A DNA stretch of 64,000 bases from Charina bottae. Taxonomy: Eukaryota; Chordata; Lepidosauria; Squamata; Charinaidae. Each line of letters opens with the position of its first letter. Position 1 is the first letter of the stretch. Position numbers and translations under genes: made by a program. Below, one piece after another: positions 1 through 13,000 of the stretch. The notes below the pieces were generated by a model, which made no database searches, was not told the origin of the DNA, and worked only from the letters and a program-made list of their open reading frames with translations. The stretch covers positions 21,185,105-21,249,104 of the forward strand of contig JALMGJ010000018.1 in the NCBI GenBank assembly GCA_023362775.1, given 5' to 3'.

Positions 1-3000
1 AGAGAACAGTGATGAATTGAAGGCTGGGCAGATGTTGAGGTCTTGTTAAACATCTTTCTCCCCACCCCCAGTTAATCTTCCGCTGCCCTGTACAGATGCA
101 GGAATATTCATTGGAGAGCAAGACCAGAAAAGGGCTGGGTTGACTTTGAGTGGTATGCTAGGGGCACCTTCCCGAGAGGAGGTAGGACCAAGTCCAAAGC
201 TACATTGCATTTCTTTCTTGTTTAATGCTCTCCCCACTCACTCACCAGTGAAACCTGGCAATTTGGTAAGTGTCAGAGGTCGCGGGGCTCGGCCCATTGC
301 TCTGGGGAAAGAGATGTGTCCCTGGAGGAGAAGAGTAGGTGGTTCATAATTTCCCCTTGCAGCTTGCTTTGTCCACTGAGCTTCACGCTCTCTGTTCAGA
401 GAAGAGCTGGGTCCTTTTTCTGGCCCCCCAATACTGCTGAGCTTCTGGGATTTGAATTGGGGATGCTAGTCCCCCCCAAGGCTGTGCCTGTTCCCAGAGC
501 TCCGCTTTCTCCTGGGTGGGACAGGCGCTGCAGGCCAACATCTGTCCTCACTTTGTCTCCGCTGGAATCTCCTTTCCATGCCTCCCCCCCCCCCCCATTT
601 TCAGCTATCCGATGTTCACAAATGCTGCGGTCATAAACAAGTGTCGCAATCGTGGCATTTCCTGCAGGATGGAAACTGTCTTTGGGCTGGCTGCCGCCCG
701 CTTGCAGCTCCACCGCTCGGGACAGCCTGCTCCTGAGTCCTTGTTTTCGGAGCTTCTAAAACAGTCATAACGGGGGCCATTTTTGCCCTGCTGAATGCTC
801 CGTTGTCCGGTGATTGTTTGAGTGTTTATGTTACAGTGAGGTGGTTTTCCTCTTATGGCCAGGCTGTAATTCCTCCTCCATGATGAGCACACCAGAAATT
901 GAGTTTGGTGGGCCAGGAGTCTTCTTCCGAATTTGAAATGTGGGGCGGCCCCTAGGGGGAAAAGGTTTGAAAACGTCCCTCGGTGAGACTTGTGATGAGG
1001 GCTGTTAGAAGGAGAAGGCCACCTCTGCTTCTGGCACGAGGGCAAACGTGACTCCTCCAGATGGCCTCTGTGGGGCCCCTCCATTCAACAACATTCAACT
1101 GAACAATTACAATGGCCCCACATTGTAAAATCCTGACATGTTGGTGCTCTCATCTGGAATGTTGCAAGATTTTGAGGGTTTGGTGAGTGTTTAACTTTTC
1201 AATTATTACTACTATTTTCGTGGTTGCACCAGTGGTCCCAGATCGGAGGATGGGAATTTTTGTGCTAGCCCATAATTTAAGGTTATATGCATGGATGGGA
1301 ATTCATCCTCTCTCTCTCTTGGGCAGTCGGGAGAGGGATATGCCAGTGTTTTGTTTCGTTTTGTTTCATTTGTTTTGTGGGTTTATTTCATTCAAGGGAG
1401 ACGGTGGCTTAAAATTAAAGTCAGGTCAGTTTCTAAACAAACTAACTTCAGAGCCTTGGCTCTTTTGTGGTTTGTTTTTATTTTCCAGCAGGGTTCTTGG
1501 GTAGCACTTAACAGCAGGCCAGGAATCTGCTATATTGGAATAAACAGTGTCGTTTGCCCTCGTGGCTGTGCCAGCAATGAAGAGGGTCCATAGGGCAGCG
1601 CTTTCCCGTGGCACTTCCTCCTTGTGGGTGAAACGCTTGGCCAGGCCGGACATGTTTGTCGGGCGAAAGTCACTCCACTCGGAATGGCATCTTGCAACCA
1701 GATGCAGAGATTTTTAAAAAGGGTGCATGGGTGAAAATTAAACAGACATCGGCAGTTGCATTTTAACAGATGCACGTTTGCTGGGGTCTCCTGACCCAAT
1801 CCCAGTTGATCCCCACATTTCAAATAAACGAAGTAAATCAATCTCTCCAATACGTTCTTGGATGGCGGGTTGTGCACTGGAACGTTTACCATGTGTGTGG
1901 ATGGTTCTGTGCAAAGTCCAGGGGTCTGGGTGTTGCTTGGAGGACGACGGCTGCAGAAAGTCATCGGATTCTTGGGGACAACCTGCCGCGGTGCAGGGGA
2001 GGAGCCGTAGAGTGTGGGGGTGGCCTCCGCACCAGAGTTGACTCCCTGCCACCCTGGCCATGCCTTTGGCATCCTTTGGCTGTGTTCCTTGAACCATACT
2101 TCCAGGCACATGCATCTTTGGGGCAGGAGCCAAGTTAAACAACCAAGGTACTTTCCTTTTTTTGAAGCAACGCTTGAAGGTTGCCAAAACTTTACCTTTT
2201 AAATTAAGTAAACTTTCCTCAGAGAGGGGAAGTGCTTGGGTACAGAGTGTTCACGGAGAAGTATTCCAAGCGTCTCTCCTCCCTGTGAAGTGTTTGTGTT
2301 AACAGAGTGGCTCCTTTGGTTTTAAGCAGGAATGTGTTTTCTAGAAATAAGGAGAGGAGAGGAAAGAGGGCTGTTACCATTTCCTGCAGGTGCTTATACG
2401 TGATCTCTGTTTGCCCCTCAGTTGCTGGGCACTAACCCAAGCTGCTGGCTCTCCTGCATGCCAAAGCTTAGATTTGCCAAAAATGCATCATTCCCTGCAC
2501 TTCATCCTCTCTTGTGAAGATTCCTCAAAATGTAGGAGGTTAATCTTGGGAAAGAAAGGTTAACGTGGCACAATACATTCATTGTTGAGTTAATTTTTTT
2601 AACCACCCTTCCTTTGTTGACTTCTGGATGGTGCACATGGATGTGACTTAGGCCTTCCCCTCCACCACAGCCCTGTAAGGTAGTTTGGGGTATGTAGTGA
2701 ATATAGAGGATGGTCTTGAAGGACAGAAGAAAGATCTGCTAACAAGGCAACAACCAGGTAAATGAAACTTGAGCCCAGCCAAGAAAGTGGTTTACGAAAG
2801 CAACCCAGACAGCCCTGCCCCCTTAATTCACATTTTAATCTTAATAAGGGAAAGGAAGCACATCTAGACTTACAAGATTAGTGTCAGCCTGATAAGGTAG
2901 CCCAGACTAAGAAACAGACACATTGTAGACCTAAAGCTACTTTTATTAGAACAGTTGTAGTAACAGAATCTTCCAAGTCTGAATGTGCTTCCCTTCCTCT

Positions 3001-3779
3001 TTTATCTTCATGTGAATTGGGCAGCGTACAGTAAAACCAATGTTGAGATCCTGATGTCTCTGTTACTGATGGGTGTACTAACCCCGCTCTGCTGCTGGTC
3101 ACCATGGCATGGCCACCCAACATGGTTAGAGTTTATTGGGCTCTTTAAAAAGTCGATTCTCTTCCCCCCCCCCCCCATGTTTCCATATATCTTGGTAATA
3201 CAGGCTTTGTATTTGCGTATAGCCACCACTCTCCCTTTTGTCTCTAAGTGGCCTATTTTGACTGTCCAAGTACCAGCCTCCAGCTGCACAGAGGCTGGGG
3301 AATTAAACAGGCCAAATGTCAGTTTAAAAGCAAAGGTTCTCCCAGGGTAATCAGAGAGGAACAAGGCCAAGCTGTCTAAGTTTAGGCAATTAATACACAA
3401 TGGGTTTCTTAAATATTTCAGCAGCAAGCCATCTAGAGCAAACGTTCTTAGCTTGGTGCCCTCTGGATGAATTGAAGTGACAGCATCCATGATCCTGAGC
3501 TAAAGCTGCTAGCTGGGAATCATAGGAGTTGTAATGGGGCCTGGTGGTTTTTTGAAGGATGGAAGAGAGCCTTCAACTATGGATTCTGATTTAGATAAGA
3601 AGCCTACTCTTAATAAGAGCTGCCCAGTTCTTGCTTGGGTTTAGATGGGTGTGATTTCTAGAAGAATTCCACCTCGTTCCAACCCACCCCACAGCCTGTT
3701 GTGGCTTGTTTGCAGGGCTGCGCCCACTTTTTTCCCAACTCTCCACCCCTCTCCTCACATACTTGTTGGAAAGAAGTAC
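1..3779. other. Non-coding flank or intron upstream of MBNL3
   Basis: No exon-like coding segment is recognised here. ORFs of 60-190 codons occur on both strands, but they overlap each other, have no recognisable domain and look like chance frames. The sequence contains a poly-C run near 587-597, another at 3165-3177, and repeat-like unique-looking DNA. A stretch near 3450-3560 (wording such as a 'ccctctggatg' segment followed by diverged 'gggaatcataggagttgta') resembles an old interspersed repeat, but I cannot name its family. The segment may be an MBNL3 upstream intron if a non-coding first exon lies outside the window, or true intergenic DNA. Confidence 0.5.
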
Positions 3780-4720
3780 TTGCGGGAACCTTCAACATGA
3801 TGAATCAGGCTTTTCTGTCCCTCTCCCACAAGAGATCATCCATCAGGGTGACTATACCTGAGTGTCTCTCCAAACCAGTCCTGAACCCAGATTGAAAAGG
3901 GCTGGGATAATCATGTCCTCAAGAACCTTTGCAGCTGGACAGACACACCTCCCCCCCCCCCCGCAATGGAGTGTTTAGGATTGGGCAGTAATTGGCATAG
4001 TCCTCTGGATCTGGTGAGGATTTCTTAAAGGGGGGACAGGTTGCTGCTGCCTTTAAGGCTGGTGGTTATCACTCCATCATTCCACAAAGATGTATTCACG
4101 CCTCCATGGATTCATCCAGTCACTGTCCTCAGCTCACTGGAATAAGCCAAGGTGAAGAAGAGGCTGAAGAGTGTAGGGTAGGCCACAAAACTACAAGCAT
4201 TTGGTCCAAATCTTGAAAGGGATTGATCCGGTTACACCAGATGGTGCACTAGACACATCAATATGTATTGCATCATCTGGTCAGCATGAAGAACCATTTT
4301 ATCTTCAAAGGGCCTCACCAATCTCTCACAGCAGGTCTGTGGGAAGGTCAACAAAGTGGTGGGGTGCTGGTAACAGTAAGTCTTTGCCCAGTTGTGGTTG
4401 ACTGCTTGAGGATGCAGTGGAGGTCTCTGACTATCTTTGCAGGCATACAGTAGCTGTGAGCACTAATGTGCATCTGACTGGCACCATACTGAACTTCCCT
4501 GCTGCACTCCAACTGTCTTCGGCTTCTCACTGTCCTGAGCTCTCCAGAGAATCTGGGAGAAGCTAGGGCTCCAGGGCATTGAATAAGACCCTCCGGGTGA
4601 TCATGTCCATGTCCTGTTCTGCTTCCCCAACGATACAAGCATCTCTAGCTTCTGGAAATAGCTCCAGAGCGTTCAGCAATCCATCAGATTGCAAAAGACT
4701 CCAAGGGTGGACGGTGTTAA
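3780..4720 (-). mobile_element. Decayed CR1/L2-group LINE fragment (reverse transcriptase region)
   Basis: Minus-strand translation gives broken but recognisable non-LTR retrotransposon protein. Around 3965-4020 it reads SPDPEDYANYCPILNT, matching the DPED-ANYRPISNLP block of CR1/L2-type reverse transcriptases. Around 3815-3900 it reads PFQSGFRTGLERHSG then LMDDLLWERDRKA, matching the FQSGFRPG...LVDDL..ERDRG block. Further upstream on the minus strand (about 4400-4560) an Arg-rich segment with RRQLECSRE resembles the linker between endonuclease and RT. Stops and frameshifts make it a dead, old copy. The exact clade (CR1 or L2) and the ends are inferred; a poly-C run at 3950-3962 interrupts it. 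Confidence 0.6.
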
Positions 4721-6287
4721 TGGTTCCCTCACACCCAAAGAAGGGGAAAGACACCACGAAACCAAACTTCATCCTTGGCCATTTCCATCAGGGCTCCTCT
4801 TAGAGAGTGCTTCGTCATAATAATTTGGTGCTAGGGCAGTCTGCTATTGAATGCCAGATGCTGAGAGCAAGCGAGAGAAAGGCTAGTGTGGCTGGTTTTG
4901 TTGATGGGCCTCCTGGGGACATTTGGTGAGGAGTAGAATGGCAACGTGGGTACAGGTGCACTCGCTTCTAGCCAGGATTGCCATAACGGGGAACCCCGGG
5001 GGGCTGAAATCAGCACATCGGGGTGCTACCCACGCTTGGGAAAGAGATGGATCCTTGGGTCAGTTCACCCAAGCTTTTCCGAGGTCCTCTGTTTGGCAGC
5101 CAGGGAGGAGAATTGCGGACCGCAGCCTCCCCCTTTAGAAACAAGGCTATTTCCTCCCTCTGAAGTTGTATATGTTGCCTTGAGAGGAGGACCTGACTCA
5201 CAGTTGTATGGCAAAAAAGCCAGAGCTGGAGGAGGGACCGCTGCTGCAAAATCCAGCTGTTACGAGGGTTAATTTTCCAAGAAGAAAAGAAACACCCCCC
5301 TCTCTCTTCCAGTCAGGGCTGAAGTTTCAGTGTGCTGTTGTGCTGTTTTTCCAGGAAAGGGGGGGGGGGGGACACCTGATGAAGGAAGGACCTTGTTACT
5401 TATCCTGAAACTTCGCTTCTGCTTCAGCAAGAAGGGGTTAAATGAAATAGAGGATGGCTTGCATAATGGTGACCAGGGGCTCCCTCCCCACGCTGCCTTT
5501 ATGCCACCAGTCTAGGCCCTCTGTAAACAAACGGTCAAAGCCAGCAGCTACCCCACCAGCAGCTACCCACCCGGAGAAGGTCAGAAAGCCTTTTTCCTTT
5601 GTCTATCTGGACCCCTGGCGGCTTCCCCACCCGGTTTTTTGTCGAGCTCCCATCTGATCCGTGGCCGTTCTCCCCCCCCCATCACTCTGGATTAGGAGTT
5701 TGGACTTGGTGGGCGACGGGAGGGTCAAGAGAGGGAAGAGGAGCCATTTCCAGCGTGTCTGCAGGGCCAAGGAGAGGCCCTTGTGATGGCACCCGTTCCG
5801 AGTGCCAGGAGCATATTCAGACGGAGGCCGGGCAATCCGGAGACACCTCACGGGTGCACCAGAGGCTGTTCGTTGGGACACCAGGCGGAGGCATTTTCCA
5901 CACAGTGGCACAGAGGGGGGGGGAGGGGGGAGGCGAGCACGAACCAGCTGGGAAGACGAGAGCCAATGTGTGCCAGGATGAGATGAATATGAAACAAGGT
6001 CCTCTATTGGGTGTCTGCCCAGACGCTCAGTTGCAAGGAGAAATGTAATTGGCTGCTTCCTCTTACCATGTGCAGCTTCTTGTAGGAAATGCCCTTCTTG
6101 TCTGTCTCTCCTTTTTTGCAATAAAAAAAAATAAGACCGATATCAGACAATGGCTGACTTCAGTTTACTGCTGTATCAGGGATGGGCAGGTCCTGTTAAA
6201 CTGAATGTCCAAGGGCTTCTCTGGGTGAGATTTGGGCGTGCGAGGATCCCTCGTGACTGAGCTGGTATTTCTTCTTTTTCCCTGCAG
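4721..6287. other. Non-coding segment ending in a splice acceptor
   Basis: No coding exon is recognised. A G-run lies at about 5357-5370 and a purine-rich G tract at about 5916-5932. ORFs in this stretch overlap on both strands and show no domain. The stretch ends with a long pyrimidine tract and CAG at 6285-6287, a good 3' splice site. Confidence 0.4.
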
Positions 6288-6904
6288 GTTGCTGAAAAGT
6301 GCCTTCCTTGAAACTGGCATCGCTACAGCTGCTTCGACCCCTGACTTGGGCTTTTCCTCACTTGCATTCCAAAGTGGGTAGAGAGCGCGCACGATCCACA
6401 CTGCCCTTGAATCTCTTCCTCCTCCTCCCTGTTTTTGAAAGAAGCCCGAGCGACGTTGCTTGCGGTGCATCTCGGCCAGCAGTTTTTTTCCTTCCCTTTT
6501 TCCACTCGGTTTGCTGAGCCATCTTTGTGCCCCCTCCTTCCCAAATATGTAAGAAACTCGATTCTGTAAAAAAAGGAAAACACAAAACAAACAGAAGGAA
6601 ATTTAAAAAAAACATTTCTTCCACCGGTATTAATACTTGCAGCTTTGTAAATGTTTCAGGCACAGGATGAAAGGATAGAAACTCGCTAAAGATTTCTTTT
6701 CTGCCAAGAAACGAAACCATTCCGCTGAGTCTGTCCCGTTGCAGCTGTGTTTTCTTGGATTGATTTGGTTTTGTGTGAGGATAGTTGAAACCCATAACTT
6801 GAGAGCACAGAAACCTTTGAGGAGGGAGTAATAGAGGAATGCAAGTTGTTTTGAAATAATTTTGGCAGTGGCACAAAACATTACATATATATATATACAC
6901 ATAA

Positions 6905-6937
<33 letters not shown>

Positions 6938-7324
6938 TATATACATATATACATATATATAAAACATATATAAATATATAACATTTCTATTTTAACTTTG
7001 ACAATTGCACTTTTAGGAGCTGGCCTCTAATTTGATTTTTTAGTTAATTCTGATGAGATTTCTATTTTATGATTGGCTAAAAGTTTAACCCTTTCTTTTC
7101 GACAAGCATAATTTGAGTTCGATGAAACCTAAGTGCTGACGAATAGAAATTTTACCAAAGCAACAAGTTGTTTCTTCACATTTTTAACTTGAATTTCCTT
7201 TTGATAAAAGAAATTCCCCCCTTTTTCCTCCCTCTTAAAAAAAAATTATTAGTATTCACCTGAAGAACATTCTGTTTCCCTCTTCCTCCCCCTTTTACCC
7301 CCTTTTGGGGGCAGTTTTTTTAAC
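6288..7324 (+). promoter_or_regulatory. MBNL3: Probable MBNL3 5' UTR contiguous with first coding exon
   Basis: A strong acceptor (pyrimidine tract ending CCCTGCAG at 6281-6287) is followed by 1,037 nt of AT-rich sequence leading without any better acceptor into the start codon at 7325. Muscleblind-like genes are known for long 5' UTRs attached to the exon that encodes the first zinc finger, so I read this as UTR. It holds a TA/CA microsatellite at 6885-6990. The start has a good Kozak context (A at -3, G at +4). The exon boundary is inferred from splice signals only. Confidence 0.45.
6883..6990. repeat. TA/CA/TATACA compound microsatellite
   Basis: The run mixes (TA)n, a block of (AC)n around 6921-6938 and ATATACAT units. 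It lies inside the proposed MBNL3 5' UTR and would give the mRNA a local AU/CA-repeat hairpin-prone stretch. Confidence 0.9.
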
Positions 7325-7498
7325 ATGGCTCTGAACGTTTCTTTGGTTCGTGATACAAAATGGCTGACGTTGGAAGTCTGTCGGGAATTTCAGCGAGGAA
7401 CCTGCTCTCGTTCTGACACGGAGTGCAAGTTTGCCCACCCTTCCCGGAGCTGCCACGTGGAAAACGGACGCGTCATCGCCTGCTTTGATTCCCTAAAG
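7325..7498 (+). CDS. MBNL3: MBNL3 coding exon 1 (zinc finger 1, start of finger 2)
   Basis: Encodes residues 1-58, [19 protein letters not shown] onward to CFDSLK. It contains the whole of finger 1 (C19, C27, C34, H38, CX7CX6CX3H) and the first cysteine of finger 2 (C53). The donor is GTAAGG at 7499 in phase 0, so finger 2 is split by a 17-kb intron between K58 and G59, the usual muscleblind arrangement. The start is fixed by homology ([16 protein letters not shown]) and by a good Kozak site. Confidence 0.96.
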
Positions 7499-9971
7499 GT
7501 AAGGGGGGCCTAGCGTCTGTTTTGCTGGGGCGTCAGTTGTACTCTGGAAGCTGAAAAGTGAAAAAATCTCCTGGTGCGCAACCGGTTCTCTCCCCAACTT
7601 TGGGTTGCTCGGAGAGGAACCGCACAGGTGCAAATCCCCAGCCCGGTTTTTATTCTCAGCAAGGACAAGTAAGGACCAGAGGGCTTGGACTGCAGCATAT
7701 GCAGATATGAAGGGTGCGTATTTGTAAGTGTGAGCGTGGAACCTCACAGTAAGGGCCCAAAGCTGCAGGGGCAAGCATGCTGTACAGGCTGTCACGAAGT
7801 TGGCATGAAAATCGCAAATACTGTCTTAGCAGAAAGGGTCTTCCTAAATGCCCTCCACCTGTCCAGGTGGCTTAAAAAAAATCATCATCGTACTTTCAAA
7901 ATGCAGCCGTGCGCTCCTTTTATTTTCTAGAATGCCTGTGGGGCAGATGCTGTCTTCCTGTGTATTGTAGGGGAGGACTAACGGTGTTCGCCTTGGCAAC
8001 AGCAGAAGGCTGCGGACACTGCCTTATTGCCACTGGACAATTAGCAACAGACTGATTTCCACCGATTGTTGGTGGGAGGAGAAGTAAAATAGTAGGACTG
8101 AAAAGATTAAAGCAGTTGCATCTGGAGAGGAAGGAAACAGGCTGGAAGTTTTGCCCTGTTCCTCTTCAGCAAAATAACAACAACAGTACAGGTCCCGGTC
8201 ACCAGAAAGGGGGCTGCAGTGACCTTGGAATATAGGCCATAGGCTGGCTCTGCAGAAAGGAAAGCTGGGATAGAATATTCACTGGAGGAGGAATTTTTGT
8301 CCCAGATATTTTATGAGTGACGGTTGCCTTTGCCACCGGCCTACACGTTCTATCACCTTGTTACTTGGCAAAGCCAATTTTAGCTGGAAATGAAGCTTCT
8401 CCTCCTCGTATTTCACCCTGATCCTCCTCCTAAAAATTCTGTAGCAACTGCAGAAAAAAAGGAGTTTCAGTTTGGTAGCTCCACAGATGGCCTGTTGACC
8501 TTCTAGGTTGGCTTCTTTGAACATGTCCTTCATTTATTTATTGCCGCCTCAATCCAAGAATGCAAGAGGGGGTCACGAGGTGTGAATTGCATAAAATGGC
8601 CTCTAGACTCCCCCAGTCAAAAAGAGAGTTTGTTTACTGGTGAAACAGAATACAGGTAGTCCTTGTTTAGTGACTGCCTCGTTTAGCAACCATTTGCAGT
8701 TACGACAGTGATGAAAAAGTAACCTTATGACCAATCCTCGCATTTACGAGCAAAGGAGAGCTGAAGTCAGATCATAAGCACAGTCATGGTTTCACTTAGT
8801 TACCACTTTGCTTAACCAAGTTGCCGGTCCCAATTGTGGTTGCTAAACGAGGATTACCTGTACGTAAAGCTGCTTGTATTGGAAAAATACATGGAACTGG
8901 CTTGGATGACCACAGAGACGTACAGTACCGTTTTCCTTTTTGTCTTTCCCACCATATGTTGTGGATATTTTGTTTTGCGGAGTGTATTATGTTCCCTCTT
9001 TGGGGCTGGGTGAATCAGAAGTCAAAATAAAAGTTTGAAGGGGAAGGAAGGTGGGGAAAAAGCCATGGAGACCTGTGGGGTTCTTTCAGAAGGGGGGTTA
9101 GCCATTAGCCATCCATAAACATCCCTGATGACTTGATGGTGATTGTCTGACCTTGTCTGAATATTCAAGTTAGTCCCTGCTGTGTTTGAATTGGAACACT
9201 CTGAATGATAGTCAGTAGGAAAGCAAAATGAATTGTGTGCTCTTTTAATACTGCATTTTTTAAAATGAGTTCTGGTTCCCCTTCCGTCTTTAACCTTGTT
9301 AAAGCAAGGCTGGAGAGGGGGGAATAGTTTGAGGTCACCCCTGAAAGGTCCATGGCTGAATGAAGATTTGAAGCTGGGTTTCCCCAGATTTCACCTGATC
9401 CTCTGATCAGTCTAGGGCAGTGTTTCTCAATCTTGGCAACTTTCAGATGTGTGGACTTCAACTCCCAGAATTCCCCAGCCAGCCATGGTTGAGAAACACT
9501 GGTCTAGAGGCAGCAGTGGTTGTCTGAGAGAGGAGGGAGGTCAAGAAAGTCAAGATGGTGGCCAGGACTAGATGGTTGAACAGACCACTCTGATTGCTCC
9601 GATATGATCCAACTCAAAAACACACGGCTGGAACACTCAAAATAACCCTATTTTATACATGCTTGGGATACCAGGGTGGGGACAGATGGTATGGCTAAAA
9701 GCAAATGGGAAGAGTTAAGTTTTATTACTGTTGACACCGGCTGGTTATTCCCCATCCACCCACAAATCAGTGCAGTTTCATTGATTTCTAACTAAAGAGG
9801 GTTTGAATCTTAAAACACATTTACGTTCCTGCCAGCCGAAATCGCCACGGGAGAACCGTAGGAATGTGTGCCGAGAGTTTGGTGTGTGTTACATATGCCT
9901 ACCGTTCACACACGTGTGTGTCCAGACAGACTTGGGAACAAAGGGAGATTTTTCAGAAACGTTGTGTGTAT

Positions 9972-10015
<44 letters not shown>

Positions 10016-13000
10016 GCTTTATGCACTCTGCTCTAACCAAGTAGGGAATTCCAACTTCTGGAGTATAATAGCTCAAACAGCTGCAAGTGTAACATTCCAA
10101 GCTTTTTTTTTTTTAAACACGCGTTACCCAAGAGAAAAATCACTGCGTTGAAATACCTGGTATTTCATACTACCACTACTACGTCTAGGAAGTGGGAAAG
10201 CCTTTGCTTGACCGTGATGATTGGCCTCAAAACCAGCAGCTCTTCCAGAGGTCACAAGACACCTCCACCCCACCCCATTGAGGCACCTCTAAAATAAATC
10301 CAAGCTCACCAGTTGTGCCATGCGATTTCTGTGCATGACGGTTGAGTTAGACTCTATAGGTGTTTTCTCAGGGAGGAACACTTGGCCTGGATGTAAAGGG
10401 TGGGGATCTTTCTGAGCAAGCAAGGTGGTTCAAGGGGAGAAATGTTGTGGGTGAGGAGCTGCATCAGAGGGAGAGCAGAAATAGTGTTAGAGGTAATGCC
10501 AAGTCTGCTGATGGTGTTCCTTTCATCCTTGGATTAATTGTCAACGTGGGCTAAAATCTGCTAACACACTGGCTGTGTTCATACAACATACTTAACCTAC
10601 CGCTTGCATTTGTGTAACATGCTAAGCTGGGTTAATTTTTTTGTGGCTTAGTGCATTGTGAGAAGCCAACTCAATTCGTTCGCTTCTACCTCAGTGTCTT
10701 GTGCAAATCCCAGAAAAGAGATTATTTATTTTATTTATTTATTAATCAAATTTATCACCGCCCATCTCTACCACGGTAGATTAACACAGTACCAAGCTGA
10801 ATGTGCGGGGGGATCACAGCCTGTGAGTGTTCTAGGTAGAAGGAGAGGCACTGTTGCCCAATTTGAAGGCTGTTCTGGGCTTCTGGTTAAGATGGTCCGA
10901 AGGGTCAGCCATTCTCCCCAAGGTGGTGCAGAACAAAACGGGCCTTTCCTTTGATCCTGGGGGTGGAGAGGAAGGGGGGCTGTGTTCCCACGGGCATCCC
11001 ATAGAAGTCAGGGTGATGTTGCATGCATCAAGAGGTCAGTGGGCCAATGGTGCAAGTCTGGCACTCTGCATGCAGGAATAATGAGGGATGCCCAAAAGAT
11101 TGGCCAGTCGTAGCAACGGGTCAGCGCCCTTTTCTCTGCCAAGGCTGGGTCATGGCTAGATTCTCTTGCCATCTGGGCTGTGCCTTGGCACAAAAGGGAC
11201 TCACCCGTGCCCGGGAAGCGGCTTCCGTCTCGTCAGTGGAGAACATGCGTTGCCCTCCTTTCCTGCCGGGCACCCGGAGACCCGTCTTCGGCCCTCGCAG
11301 CCTCCTGAGGATCCATCCTGGCACAGAACGGATCCTTGAGCCAAGGGAGCCGAAGTTAGAAGGCAAAAGGCTATTTGGGGACGGGGAGGAGCAGCTCCTC
11401 CTCGCTTCATGCCGTACTTTTCCCCAACTCATTTCAGTTCCAGGGCCAATTCCTGATCACAGAAGAAAGATCTGTCTGTCCTGCCCAGCATGGAGCAGCT
11501 TAAAATACAAAAACCAGTGAAACCTGCACATTTTAATCAAGCCTTGATGGATTCCGAAGAAAATTTGGGTGCATGTGAAGGAAATGCAGATCTGAAGACC
11601 TAATTTGGAGTGTAACATTAGGCTTTTAGATTTTGTTCCACATGGCTCCAAGGAGTTCAAGAGGTTCTGTGTCTTGCCACCCAACAACCTTATCAGGTGG
11701 TCAGACAGAGGGAGCGTGTTGACCCAAAGCTTCACCACAGGCCTTTATGCAAGGAAAAGGGCTCAGGTATAGATGTCTATGAAGGTTCTCAGTCATCCAG
11801 GTGGAATTGTCTGTAGCTTGAATCATGTCAACTGGATTTCTATTTCAAGCTACAGACTCAGGTATAGATGTGGGCATTTATTAGTGCAAGAAATGTTTCC
11901 TCTCTGAAATGATGTGACCGTTAATTCGTCCTGTCTCTGCTGTGTTTTATTCAGAAAGCGGAGGAGCTGGGAAGGTCTGTCCCTTTGCTTTCTCAAATGG
12001 GCATTTGATATTTAATTCCCCGGTCCTTGAACGATGTGGGGTCAAATTGCTGCTGCTTAAAAAGAAAGGGTTTCTGAGTGTATTTCCCCCCGTTTTCCTT
12101 CGTCCTTGAATGCTGTGGGCTGCAGCATCCACACAAATACTTTGGATTTCAAGAGTAATATGTTTACATTGCTTTTCTGTGACATTTGTTCAGTGGTTAA
12201 ATATTTTGCGTGGCAAATCAGTTTGACTCCTGTATTTGGGATGCAGCCAACACAATGACTGAACTCGGTTTTTTTTTTTTTAAGACCTGCAAACATATTG
12301 GGTTTTGGCCTTGAAAACAAATTAGCTCAGCTTACAAAGCAGAACTGATCCAGCTCACCTCCAAGAAGACAGCAGGGATCTTCCTTTGTCTCCTGTTAAA
12401 TTTGGAGCTTCTTTGCGTGCTGGTTCTCTCACTTCTGGGGATAAACTGGGTTTATACTTACAACTTGGTGCAGAGCGCATCTCTTCCTTCTATTGATGAG
12501 AAAACTCATTGCTTTTTCTGGCTAATGAGAAAAAGGAAAACGAATCTATATCAGAGGGAGAAAGTAGTGGCAATTAGGAGGTTGTAACCAGCCATCTCCT
12601 TTTGGATCATGTTACATCGAGCACAGCCCTGCAATTAAGGTAATTGAACCGACAATAATCCTTAAAAATGCACACGAGGAATTGCAGAGAAATGCTGGAT
12701 ACTTATGCAGGAGCATGCTGTGACGATAATTATAAAAGAAGGCAGTCCTTCCTGCTGAAGGGTTTCCAAACCATCTGATTCCTGAAACACTTTCTTTCTT
12801 TTTAAAAAGAAATGGAGATGCCCTTATCTAAACTATGGCTGACGTATTTCAACGGTTCTTTGTTGCTTTTCCATTTTCCCCACTCTGCCCCAAACGAGCA
12901 TCAGTTGGTGTTTTTCCTTTCTCCCATAATGCAGTTGGGCTCATGTCCTCTTTCTGCTAGCCACCATGGCATCTGTGGGAAACATGATGGTGGCCTGGGG

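Noticed and set aside
605..1084. 159-codon minus-strand ORF
   Set aside because: No recognisable domain, no splice context and overlapped by other frames; treated as chance.
1530..2187. Overlapping minus-strand ORFs of 193 and 149 codons
   Set aside because: Neither shows a known motif; two long frames on one strand over the same DNA suggest low stop density rather than a gene.
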